Source: Gaiellasilicea sp046594445 (GTDB lineage: Bacteria; Actinomycetota; Thermoleophilia; Gaiellales; Gaiellaceae). From it: DNA of 40,249 bases. The stretch is taken from assembly GCA_046594445.1 (NCBI GenBank), contig JBKJSM010000035.1:1-40249 (forward strand), read 5' to 3'. This document shows, in pieces, positions 1 through 6,324 of the stretch (position 1 is the first letter of the stretch; each line of letters begins with the position of its first letter). A program made the position numbers and the translations under genes. The notes beneath the pieces are model-generated. The model did not search any database, was not told the DNA's origin, and worked only from the letters and a program-made list of their open reading frames with translations.

Positions 1-90
1 CAGCAGTGGACGGCTCTCGAAAAGCTCGTGGAGGCGTACCTCTCGCAGTTCGACGATCCTGGCGTTGCCCTCGGCCCAAGGCCTGACTGA
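1..90 (+). CDS. C-terminal end of an unidentified protein (partial)
   Basis: The window opens inside an open frame that ends at TGA 88-90 and reads QQWTALEKLVEAYLSQ and onward for 29 residues. Third codon positions are mostly G or C, as in the genes nearby, and the amphipathic LEKLVEAYLSQ stretch looks like a real protein tail. Too little is present to assign a family. It could be a chance open frame, because only 29 codons are visible. A 29-nt dispersed repeat begins 13 nt after its stop. Confidence 0.4.
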   Translation, partial: QQWTALEKLVEAYLSQFDDPGVALGPRPD

Positions 91-102
91 GGGCGTCCGT
101 TC

Positions 103-131
103 CTCAGGGGACATTCCCGGACGCTGGCCCA
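103..131. repeat. 29-nt direct repeat, copy 1
   Basis: The segment begins ctcaggggacattcccg and ends acgctggccca. It recurs in the same orientation at 1994-2022 with one difference (G here, A there, after the cccg). The two copies bracket the O-methyltransferase/MarR pair, about 1.9 kb. I recognise no IS end or known repeat family. It may be a mobile-element scar or a dispersed genomic repeat. Confidence 0.75.
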
Positions 132-194
132 TGCGACGCAGGCTGCGCAAGAAACACAGACGTTCGCCTGCGCCGCTGCGGCGTTGTCGCGGCG

Positions 195-1247
195 CTACTT
201 CACCCCGACGACCATCGAGTCGGGGCCGGCGAGATGCTGGACGTACGTGTCGCGGAAGCCCGCCTCGCGCAGCCAGGCCTGGCAGTCGGCGCCCGTGTAG
301 TCGAAGCCGGCGGGTGTCTCGATCAGCATGTTGAGGCTCATGAGCAGCCCGAACGCGTTCCGGCGGCGTTCGTCGTCGATGATCGCGTCGAAGACGATCA
401 GCGCGCCTTCCTCTGGTAGCGCGGCGTAGGTCTTTGCGAGCAGAGCCTGCTTCTCCTCGAGATCCCAGTCGTGGAGGATGTGCCCCATGACGTAGACGTC
501 GGCCTCCGGCAGCGGGGCGGCGAAGAAGTCGCCGGCGTGGAAGCGGAGTCGCTCCTGGAGCTCGAATGAGCGCACAAAGTCGTCGAAGTGCGGCTGGGCG
601 GCCGGAAGGTCGAAGCCCTCGCCCGTCAGATGAGTGTGGGCGAGCGCGAGTTCCACGAGCAGGCCGCCCTCTGCGCAGCCGACGTCGACAACGCTGCGGT
701 GCCGCTCCCAAGGAAACTTCGCGGCGATTGCCTTGTGCGCGCCCATGCTGAGGCCGGTCATGGCGTGCAGGAACTGCCTCAGCCGGCCGGAATCCTGATA
801 GAGCTCCGCGAAGAAGTCACCCCCGTGCTTGGCTTCGTTCTGCGGCCGCCCGCTACGCAGCGCCTCGGTCAGTGACGACCAGAACGGGTAGAGGCGCGCG
901 TTTGCCATCTCGAGCATGCCGCCGATGTAGGAGGGCTTGGAGCGATCGAGGAAGAGAGCGGTCTCCGGCGTGTTGCGGTAGACACCGTCGTCTCGCTCGA
1001 GCATGCCGAGCGCAGTGAGCGCGTCTAAGAAGTCGCGCCAGCTGCGCGGGTGAAGGTCGAGCCGCGCGGCGAGTTCCTCGCCTGGGAGCGGGCCCTTGCC
1101 GAGCTCCGTGAACACGCCGAGTTCGACAGCGCTGAGGAGCGTCTTCGAGCCCCAGAAGCCGAGACCGAGCTGGAGGATCTGTTCTGGCGTCGTGGCGGCC
1201 TCCGCGTCGTCCGCCGTTCCGACAACGGTTTGTTGGGCGCCGTCCAT
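195..1247 (-). CDS. SAM-dependent O-methyltransferase (plant COMT / acetylserotonin type)
   Basis: This 350-aa protein has the two-part layout of class II O-methyltransferases: an N-terminal winged-helix dimerisation domain (EQILQLGLGFWGSKTLLSAV through the LGMLERDDGVYRNT region) and a C-terminal Rossmann domain. The SAM loop is VVDVGCAEGG, where the family usually has VDVGGGxG. The HILHDWDLEE segment carries the histidine that serves as catalytic base in the family. The frame stays open upstream to 1352, but ATG 1247 has a strong Shine-Dalgarno (aggaggta, complement of 1253-1260), so I start there. It diverges from a MarR regulator across 53 bp, suggesting that the regulator controls it. The substrate, probably a small aromatic or polyketide hydroxyl, cannot be read from sequence. 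Confidence 0.9.
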   Translation of the reverse strand: MDGAQQTVVGTADDAEAATTPEQILQLGLGFWGSKTLLSAVELGVFTELGKGPLPGEELAARLDLHPRSWRDFLDALTALGMLERDDGVYRNTPETALFLDRSKPSYIGGMLEMANARLYPFWSSLTEALRSGRPQNEAKHGGDFFAELYQDSGRLRQFLHAMTGLSMGAHKAIAAKFPWERHRSVVDVGCAEGGLLVELALAHTHLTGEGFDLPAAQPHFDDFVRSFELQERLRFHAGDFFAAPLPEADVYVMGHILHDWDLEEKQALLAKTYAALPEEGALIVFDAIIDDERRRNAFGLLMSLNMLIETPAGFDYTGADCQAWLREAGFRDTYVQHLAGPDSMVVGVK

Positions 1248-1300
1248 GCCGCTACCTCCTGTCTGACTGATACGCTCTATTAGTCGCTTAGCAATAGTCC
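1248..1300. promoter_or_regulatory. Divergent promoter region with candidate MarR operator
   Basis: This 53-bp gap separates the start codons of the methyltransferase and the MarR gene. It contains the imperfect palindrome ctatt-(11 nt)-aatag at 1277-1297, which has the size expected of a MarR dimer site. The region is AT-richer than its surroundings. That the site is an operator is inferred from position and symmetry only. Confidence 0.4.
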
Positions 1301-1813
1301 ATGGAACAACAGTTACATAGCGAACATTCCCACAACGAAACTTCTGCGTCAAGCCCGACTCGCGAGCAGCTCGCCGCCTGGCGCGTTTTCATGGAGTGCG
1401 CCTTCGCGCTGATCGACATCGTCGACGCCGAGCTACGGGACGAACGCGGAATGACGCTCCGGTGGTACGACGTGCTCGTGCAGCTCGAAGAGGCGGGAGG
1501 CGGGTCTCGGATGACGGAGCTCGCCGGCCGGATCTTGGCGAGCAAGAGCGGCCTCACTCGCGTGATCGACCGAATGGAAGAGGCCGGGCTCGTTCGGCGG
1601 GAGCGCCCCGAGGGCGACCGGCGGGTGATTCTGATCTTCATCACGCCCGAGGGGCTGCAGGCGCTTCACGCAGCCCGCATCATCCACCGCCGCGGGATCA
1701 ATGAGCACTTCATGCGGCACCTGGACGAGCGCGACCTCGCGGCGCTGAAGCGCATCTTCGAGAAGGTGTGCGACCACGTGCGGCCTCTGCGCCCCGGCCG
1801 CGTCAGCGGCTGA
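1301..1813 (+). CDS. MarR-family transcriptional regulator
   Basis: This 170-aa winged-helix regulator has the family order: an N-terminal dimerisation helix (about 20-50), the recognition region MTELAGRILASKSGLTRVID (about 70-90), the wing with the signature ERPEGDRRVILIFITPEG (about 100-118), and C-terminal dimerisation helices. MarR proteins usually repress a divergent neighbour and release DNA when they bind a small aromatic ligand. The neighbour here is an O-methyltransferase, so a ligand-responsive pair is likely. No clear Shine-Dalgarno precedes ATG 1301, so the first ~15 residues, which look unstructured, are less certain than the domain. Confidence 0.9.
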   Translation: MEQQLHSEHSHNETSASSPTREQLAAWRVFMECAFALIDIVDAELRDERGMTLRWYDVLVQLEEAGGGSRMTELAGRILASKSGLTRVIDRMEEAGLVRRERPEGDRRVILIFITPEGLQALHAARIIHRRGINEHFMRHLDERDLAALKRIFEKVCDHVRPLRPGRVSG

Positions 1814-2373
1814 CTTCGTTCTTGCCGGTCGTTGCCGCTCAGCGCATGGAACACGGAATGCCCTACCGTGCCGGCCCGAACTGCTGGCTCTATCACGCCA
1901 CTAAGAAGGTCACGAGCGTCGACGGGATGCGCTTCTGCTTCACGTTCGGGCGCGTCTCGGTGATCCAGACCGCCCAGCACGGCCACCGGGACGCTCAGGG
2001 GACATTCCCGAACGCTGGCCCACCCGACAGACGTCCTCCTGGAGCGAAGAGCTAGCGAGCTTCAGTCACTGAGCGATGATGGATCGCGTTCTGTCTCTCG
2101 TTCCGCGGGCAGGTCCGATGTAACCGACGGTCTCGCCAGGGAGCTGCTCGGCTGTGCGTTCGGCGACCCGCTCTGCATGACCGAACGCTTGCTGGTCGTT
2201 GGCGAGCCAGCAAACGTCGTCCGCATGCTCGACGATGCAGATACGACTCGAGGAGTGCGGCGCGAAGGCCGACGAAACGGTCGTCGGTCACTACTCTCAG
2301 CCTTCCGCGCTCCGCCATAGGCTGAAGTCGTTGCGTACGGAATCCAGAAACGGCGCAACCATGCGAAGAGGAG
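1814..2373. other. Low-coding interval with repeat copy 2 and possible gene remnants
   Basis: There is no gene here that I can defend. A 69-aa open frame (ATG 1846 to stop 2055, beginning MEHGMPYRAGPNCWLYHATK) overlaps repeat copy 2 and has no recognised relative. A second frame (about 2003-2320, containing RELLGCAFGDPLCMTERLLV) has coding-like codons but no convincing start. Both could be decayed pieces of accessory genes. The interval sits between the MarR gene and a broken tRNA-Ser, consistent with a turnover hotspot. Confidence 0.4.
1994..2022. repeat. 29-nt direct repeat, copy 2
   Basis: It matches 103-131 at 28 of 29 positions in the same orientation. Together the copies flank the methyltransferase/MarR cassette. 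Flanking bases outside the 29 nt do not match well, so this is a discrete short repeat, not the edge of a longer duplication. Confidence 0.75.
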
Positions 2374-2434
2374 CGGCGGGGCTGGGATTCGAACCCAGGG
2401 GACGCTCGCGCGCCCAACGGTTTTCGAGGCCGCC
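2374..2434 (-). pseudogene. tRNA-Ser(CGA), 3' half only
   Basis: On the minus strand this reads anticodon stem-loop (loop CTCGAAA, anticodon CGA), a long class II variable arm, a perfect T arm (CTGGG TTCGAAT CCCAG), the 3' acceptor strand CCCCGCC and discriminator G. The 5' half (acceptor strand and D arm) is missing. Upstream of the anticodon stem the sequence becomes unrelated AT-rich DNA, and the stem keeps a C-A mismatch at its top pair. A 3' tRNA half of this kind is the usual scar left by a tRNA-targeting integrative element (attL/attR). It cannot yield a functional tRNA. Confidence 0.75.
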
Positions 2435-2614
2435 AAGAAAATGTTTATATGCAGGGCTTTTCCTCTCGTGGGCCAGTCCATGCCCAGCGAGCGGATGTGC
2501 TTGCCGCCGTCTCTGATCCGAACCGACGACTCCGTCGAGTGCGCCGTTGCACCAAGCTATGGGGCGTGAGCCACTGCCCGGGGGAAGTCGGGCTGTACGC
2601 CACGCCAGACGTGC

Positions 2615-3544
2615 CTACTTCGCTGCGCGGTATCGCCTGGCAAGTTCAGAGGCGTATCTCCTCCCGACGGTTGCTGAGTTTGCCTCGAGCCAGCTGCTGA
2701 AGGACGTCCGCCCCGTTGGCTCACTCTCGGATACGAGCAAATTCGCCATCAACCCCTCGAGCTCGTCTCGCGTGAGGATGACGTCGCGGACGATGCGCCC
2801 CACGATGTCGGAGAGCGTGAGCGCGAGACGCGGGGTTGCATGGATAATCTTGGCCCGGCTTCCTAACTGCTCTGCGACCCGGCGCACGAGCGCCTCGAAC
2901 GTGTACGTCTCGGGGCCGACGGCATCGATGGTCGTGTTGTCCTCTCTTTCTCCGGCCTCCACGGCGAGCTCGGCGACGTCCTCGACGAAGACGGGCTGGA
3001 GTCTGTAGTCGCCAGAACCGGGGACGAAAAAGAGCGGAAAGCGCCTGAGGAACCATGCGATGTTGTTGATCAGGATGTCCTCCGTCCCGAAGATGACCGT
3101 CGGACGCAAGATTGCGTGGGATAAGCGCGACGCGCGGATCTCGCGCTCGACGATCGCCTTGCCGCGGAAATACGCGTGCGGTGATGCTTCTGATGGGTTC
3201 GTGATGCTGAGGTGGACGATCCTTCGCAGGCCGGCCTCCTCAGCAGCCCCGAGGAGGACGCGCGTGTTCGCGAGCGCGTCCTCATACGTGACCTGGCGGG
3301 AGGGAAAGCGGACCCAATAGGTGTTGTAGAGCGTGCTCGCGCCCCGAAGACTCCGCACGAGCGCCGAGCGATCGGCGAAGTTGAATGGGAAAACTTCGAC
3401 CGTTCCCCCAAAGGGATCGAGGCGCTCGGGATGGTCGGTAAGCGTCCTCACGCTGTTGCCGCGTGACAGAAGCCTCCGGACGATGTACTTACCGGTGAAG
3501 CCGAATGCGCCGGTTACGACGCTGATCTCATTGTGCGAGGGCAC
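2615..3544 (-). CDS. NmrA/NDUFA9-like NAD(P)-binding Rossmann protein
   Basis: This 309-aa atypical short-chain dehydrogenase starts with the dinucleotide-binding loop VVTGAFGFTGKYI (TGxxGxxG type). It continues with YNTYWVRF and HLSITNPSEASPHAYFRGKA, the place where the SDR active-site Tyr/Lys would fall, then ILRPTVIFG and the QPVFVEDVAELAVEA segment typical of NDUFA9/NmrA-like proteins. The frame is open to 3604, but GTG 3544 has a GGAGG sequence 8 nt upstream and places the Rossmann loop close to the N terminus. It is last in a reverse-strand operon after a UbiE-like methyltransferase and a UbiA-like membrane protein, so a role in modifying a quinone-like or prenylated lipid is plausible but unproven. 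Confidence 0.8.
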   Translation of the reverse strand: MPSHNEISVVTGAFGFTGKYIVRRLLSRGNSVRTLTDHPERLDPFGGTVEVFPFNFADRSALVRSLRGASTLYNTYWVRFPSRQVTYEDALANTRVLLGAAEEAGLRRIVHLSITNPSEASPHAYFRGKAIVEREIRASRLSHAILRPTVIFGTEDILINNIAWFLRRFPLFFVPGSGDYRLQPVFVEDVAELAVEAGEREDNTTIDAVGPETYTFEALVRRVAEQLGSRAKIIHATPRLALTLSDIVGRIVRDVILTRDELEGLMANLLVSESEPTGRTSFSSWLEANSATVGRRYASELARRYRAAK

Positions 3545-3640
3545 GTCCGCCGCCTCCGTCTTCCCGTCTGCGGAACGCTCTCGCAGCTTCTGCGTACGCC
3601 TCAAGCGTGCACCGTCGCAGTCGGTTGTGCGAGCGTTTGC

Positions 3641-4375
3641 TCACATCAGGCGCATGGCGACGAGCGCCACGGCGAGCGCGACCGTCGCGCCGGTCAGAGC
3701 CCGGAGCGCGACCTCCTCCACCTTCGCGAGATCGGAGGCCGTGATCGGCTCCACCGATCCGTCGTGCCGCGTGACGGTCCCGGTCACACGGGCGATACGG
3801 CGGCGGACGTCCCGGACGCGCGTGGAGAGATGACGCTGCGCGAGGCTGAGAGCGAATGCGAAGAGTGCGCCGAAGAGCGCCGCAAGGCTGACCGTCCCGG
3901 CCGCAGCGAAGAATCCGGTCAGGACCGGGAACGAGCCCCAGGAGATCGCGAACCACACGTCGGTGTGGAACCGACCGGCAAAGAGCTCGAGGCTGTACGC
4001 GACGACGATGAATGAGCCCGCGGCGACGAACGCGCCGATCCACGGGTCGACGACCGCGGCGCCGACCGCGCCAATCCCAACTGCGAGCACGAGCGAGGCA
4101 GCGCCCAGGGCGACGAGCACGGCGTCGGGTATACGCGTCTTCAAAGGCCGCCCTTGGAGCTCGTCGAGCGCGTGTGCTCCGATGCCGACGGCAAGGAAGA
4201 ACGCTGCCAAGGTCGGGAGCAGACGGGAGAGCGAGAAGGCGGGTGTGAGAGCCGCGCCGATCGCGACGAAGGAGAGATGCCAGGCGGTATAGGGCAGATG
4301 GAGAAGTGTGACGTAGTCGCGCCACCCGCCTGAGGCGAGGGCGTAGAAGGCCGGGCGCGAGCGGTCAGTCGCCAC
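3641..4375 (-). CDS. Polytopic membrane protein, UbiA prenyltransferase-like
   Basis: This 244-aa protein has about six to seven hydrophobic segments. Two places recall the UbiA superfamily. HALDELQGRPLKTRIPD aligns in position with the first Asp-rich motif and following RPL of UbiA, but keeps only some of the acids. VAYSLELFAGRFHTDVWFAI resembles the central loop before the second motif. The metal-binding Asp set is incomplete, so catalysis is uncertain. The start overlaps the last 11 nt of the UbiE-like gene, which indicates translational coupling. Together with that methyltransferase and the NmrA-like dehydrogenase it forms a compact lipid or quinone-type set. It could alternatively be an unrelated transporter-like protein. 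Confidence 0.65.
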   Translation of the reverse strand: MATDRSRPAFYALASGGWRDYVTLLHLPYTAWHLSFVAIGAALTPAFSLSRLLPTLAAFFLAVGIGAHALDELQGRPLKTRIPDAVLVALGAASLVLAVGIGAVGAAVVDPWIGAFVAAGSFIVVAYSLELFAGRFHTDVWFAISWGSFPVLTGFFAAAGTVSLAALFGALFAFALSLAQRHLSTRVRDVRRRIARVTGTVTRHDGSVEPITASDLAKVEEVALRALTGATVALAVALVAMRLM

Positions 4376-5087
4376 GCTCGCCCCAGATCACGATTCCCCC
4401 GCCGAGACTAAGCGGCCGCGCCTCAACGTTCTCGACTCCTGCCGCACGCCACAGCTCGAGGAGCTCCTCGAGCGGATACTGCCGCCAGAACGCCTGGATG
4501 CTCGGGCCGAGGAAGCGGCCGACCTCGTGCCAGCCAGGCGAGATGGCTCGCCCGAGGAGCGGCAGGCCCGCTCGGACGTACGCGCTCCAGAGGGCGTTCA
4601 CGGTGCGGCGGTCAGGGACGAAGAACTCGAGGGAGGCGATCCTGCCCCCCGGCCGGACGACGCGTGCGAGCTCCCGAAGCGTCGCCGCAGGATCGTCGAC
4701 GTACCGAAGCAGGTAGGTAAACGTGACCCCGTCGAAGCTTCCGTTTTCGAAGGGGAGCTCTTCGGCACGCGCCTCTCGGAGATCGACCCGCGCGCTTTCG
4801 CCGGCGCGCGCGACGCGGCGCTGCGCTTCTGCGAGCATCGCGGAACTCTGATCGACTCCGACGACCGAGCAGCCGAAGCGGCGGACGAGCTCGAGCGCGA
4901 CGGCGGCCGTTCCGCACGCGACGTCGAGGATTCTGTCGCCTGGCGCGGCCGCGATACGCGAGACGAGGAACGAGCGCCAGCGCCCATCCTGGGCGAAGGA
5001 CAGGAGCCGGGCGTAGCGGTCGTACGTCTCGGCGACTGGCGCGAACAGCTGGAGCGCAGCTCCCTCTCGCTCAGTGGGCGCGGTCAT
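4365..5087 (-). CDS. UbiE/MenG-like class I SAM methyltransferase
   Basis: This 240-aa protein matches the UbiE/MenG architecture: LFAPVAETYDRYARLLSFAQ at the N terminus, the SAM motif ILDVACGTAAVALEL, acidic loop VVGVDQSSAML, the post-II region FENGSFDGVTFTYLLRYVDD and VVRPGGRIASLEFF. Canonical MenG methylates demethylmenaquinone. Accessory paralogues act on other quinones or lipids, and the operon context (UbiA-like, NmrA-like) suggests such a paralogue. The frame stays open to 5165, but those extra 26 codons run through an inverted-repeat element, so I start at ATG 5087. No strong Shine-Dalgarno is visible. Confidence 0.85.
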   Translation of the reverse strand: MTAPTEREGAALQLFAPVAETYDRYARLLSFAQDGRWRSFLVSRIAAAPGDRILDVACGTAAVALELVRRFGCSVVGVDQSSAMLAEAQRRVARAGESARVDLREARAEELPFENGSFDGVTFTYLLRYVDDPAATLRELARVVRPGGRIASLEFFVPDRRTVNALWSAYVRAGLPLLGRAISPGWHEVGRFLGPSIQAFWRQYPLEELLELWRAAGVENVEARPLSLGGGIVIWGERGD

Positions 5088-5096
5088 CTGGCTGCC

Positions 5097-5183
5097 GGCC
5101 TGTGGGGTGCCAAAACTCGGTGCGCGGCCCCAAGAAATCAGCGCTTTGCAGGCAGGGACGCTCATTTTGGCACCCCACAGGCC
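5097..5183. repeat. Inverted-repeat element, copy 1 (87 bp)
   Basis: The 19-nt arm ggcctgtggggtgccaaaa (5097-5115) is perfectly complementary to 5165-5183, enclosing a 49-nt centre. Copies 2 and 3 at 5520-5601 and 5626-5704 share the arms, and copies 1 and 2 also share internal blocks (aactcggt, aaatca, ttgcag). It ends 10 nt before the start codon of the UbiE-like gene. Similar size, symmetric ends and local multiplication suggest a MITE-like or REP-like palindromic family. I see no flanking target duplication. Confidence 0.85.
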
Positions 5184-5226
5184 TGCGCGATCCTTCAGCT
5201 GGGACGCGACCCGTAGGCCCCGGCCG

Positions 5227-5409
5227 CTACTGATTCCACTTGTCGGCGGTCGACTTGCCGTGGCGGCTGCTCTTCGCGCGGACGCTCGTCACATCCGGCG
5301 GGGTGCTTGCGGAGAAGATCTCGGCCTCCGTGTTCACCATCTCGCCCTTGCTGCGTCGTGCCGAGAAGCTCTTCTTGAAGTCCAGCATCCTGCGGAAATA
5401 CCTGTTCAC
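5227..5409 (-). CDS. Small basic protein of unknown function
   Basis: This 60-aa frame starts at GTG 5409 with a good Shine-Dalgarno (GGGAGG, complement of 5416-5422) about 7 nt upstream. The sequence begins MNRYFRRMLDFKKSFSARRS and is rich in Arg, Lys and Ser, with a Thr/Ser-rich likely disordered C-terminal half. I recognise no family and no signal peptide. It lies between inverted-repeat copies 1 and 2, on the same strand as the UbiE-like operon. The ribosome-binding site is the main reason to accept it; a chance frame remains possible. Confidence 0.5.
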   Translation of the reverse strand: MNRYFRRMLDFKKSFSARRSKGEMVNTEAEIFSASTPPDVTSVRAKSSRHGKSTADKWNQ

Positions 5410-5519
5410 GTCGAGACCTCCCTGGACGACTCTCGCCTCATCCTGAAGTGTTGCACTTGTGGCCCCGAGGCGCGGACGATGACCGACGACGAGTGCGTGC
5501 GGTTCCTGTTGCCACGCCT

Positions 5520-5601
5520 CCTGTGGGGTGTCAAAACTCGGTCCAGATCCCGAAAAATCACGGAGTTGCAGCCGCTAACCGAGTTTTTGACACCCGACAG
5601 G
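5520..5601. repeat. Inverted-repeat element, copy 2 (82 bp)
   Basis: The 5' arm cctgtggggtgtcaaaactc (extended by gg, 5520-5541) pairs with 5579-5601 apart from one mismatch and one bulged base. Its interior shares aactcggt, aaaaatca and ttgcag with copy 1. Only 24 bp separate it from copy 3. There is no open frame inside, and none of the surrounding 5410-5828 interval looks coding. Confidence 0.85.
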
Positions 5602-5625
5602 ACCGGTACGTCCATCGCGTCCCGG

Positions 5626-5704
5626 CCTGTGGGGTGCCAAAAATCGGGTCCCACCTGCAAATGCATTTTTCGGGAACGCGCACTGAATTTTGACAGCCCA
5701 CAGG
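5626..5704. repeat. Inverted-repeat element, copy 3 (79 bp)
   Basis: The left arm cctgtggggtgccaaaa (5626-5642) pairs with 5688-5704 with two mismatches. The centre is the most diverged of the three copies, though it still carries an aaatcggg-type block after the arm. Copies 2 and 3 are tandem in the same orientation. Ends are better conserved than centres across all three, which fits selection or recent copying of the termini. Confidence 0.8.
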
Positions 5705-5828
5705 GTAGACGGCGAGATCAGGATGAGTCGCGCTCCTCTAGCCAGCACCGCTCCCCGACGAGCGCTTAGAGCTCGCCGCGACCGGCCCAAATATGGCGTT
5801 ATAGTCCACTCAGAGGTGGCGAACTGGA

Positions 5829-6137
5829 ATGTCGGAGACCCCCGAACGCGAGAAGCTCGTTGACGAAAGCGCCCAGCAGAAAGCCCAGAAGCGGGCTCGC
5901 CGCAACGTCCTTGTGATCAGTTCGGTCGAGCGACCTGTCGCGGCGCTACGTGAGGCGCTCGGTGGTGACGTCGACGAGCTGCACATCGTGGTTCCAGCCG
6001 TGCACCAGTCGCGCCTGCAGTGGCTGACCACGCGGACGACGACGCGCGCGAGCGGGCCGACGATGCCGCATCGTCCATCGCCGGCGCGCTTCTCCGGCCT
6101 CAAGGTGACGCGCCTCGTCGTCAGCGACATCGAGTGA
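5829..6137 (+). pseudogene. Small cytoplasmic protein, garbled by two compensating frameshifts
   Basis: The open frame gives 102 aa. Its start (RRNVLVISSVERPVAALREA, then DELHIVVPAVHQSRLQWLT) looks like a nucleotide-binding alpha/beta fold of the universal-stress type. After QWLT the frame turns into Thr/Arg/Pro-rich nonsense, while the next frame reads ADDDARERADDAASSIAGAL, the expected continuation. Near 6085 sense returns to the first frame (SGLKVTRLVVSDIE). One base missing near 6030 (acc-acg for acc-aac-g) and one extra T near 6085 explain this exactly. The product also ends early. A -10-like tatagt (5800-5805) and gaggtgg precede it. Sequencing error cannot be excluded. Confidence 0.6.
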
Positions 6138-6269
6138 CCCTCGGGGGTCCGGACACCCCTCCTTCCGAGCGTCGGCTGCTGGCATCCGGTGGCGCTCAGG
6201 CGCTCGCGGATTCCGCCTGAATAAGCGGTTTGACGTCTCCCGTCGCCTGCTGTCGCACGGCGGGTAGTT

Positions 6270-6312
6270 CTTGCCATGCAGAAGGTCGTGGGTTCGAGTC
6301 CCATCATCCGCT
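6270..6312 (+). pseudogene. tRNA-Gly(GCC), 3' half only
   Basis: From 6271 the sequence reads anticodon loop TTGCCAT (anticodon GCC), 3' anticodon strand GCAGA, a perfect T arm (GTGGG TTCGAGT CCCAT), acceptor strand CATCCGC and discriminator T. A working tRNA needs TCTGC before the loop and GCGGATG at its 5' end. Neither is present at the right distance; the upstream sequence is unrelated. This is the 3' half left at the edge of an integrated element. The missing side points toward the tRNA-Ser half at 2374-2434, so the two scars face each other. Confidence 0.75.
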
Positions 6313-6324
6313 TGTGATCCGCTT

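Noticed and set aside
5088..5165. Upstream extension of the UbiE-like protein
   Set aside because: The extra codons come from the arm of inverted-repeat copy 1. The UbiE fold begins after ATG 5087.
5520..5704. CRISPR array suggested by repeated similar units
   Set aside because: Units are long imperfect palindromes with diverged centres and irregular spacing (24 bp, then more than 330 bp), and no cas gene is near.
6206..6312. Complete tRNA-Gly using an upstream gcggatt as the 5' acceptor strand
   Set aside because: The candidate acceptor strand is about 64 nt from the anticodon loop (about 31 expected), mismatches the 3' strand at one position, and no D arm or anticodon 5' strand can be formed.
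6271..6324. N-terminal extension of the GT4 protein
   Set aside because: The 18 codons read the tRNA-Gly 3' half and its flank (SWVRVPSS is the tell-tale tRNA translation), so the start is GTG 6325.
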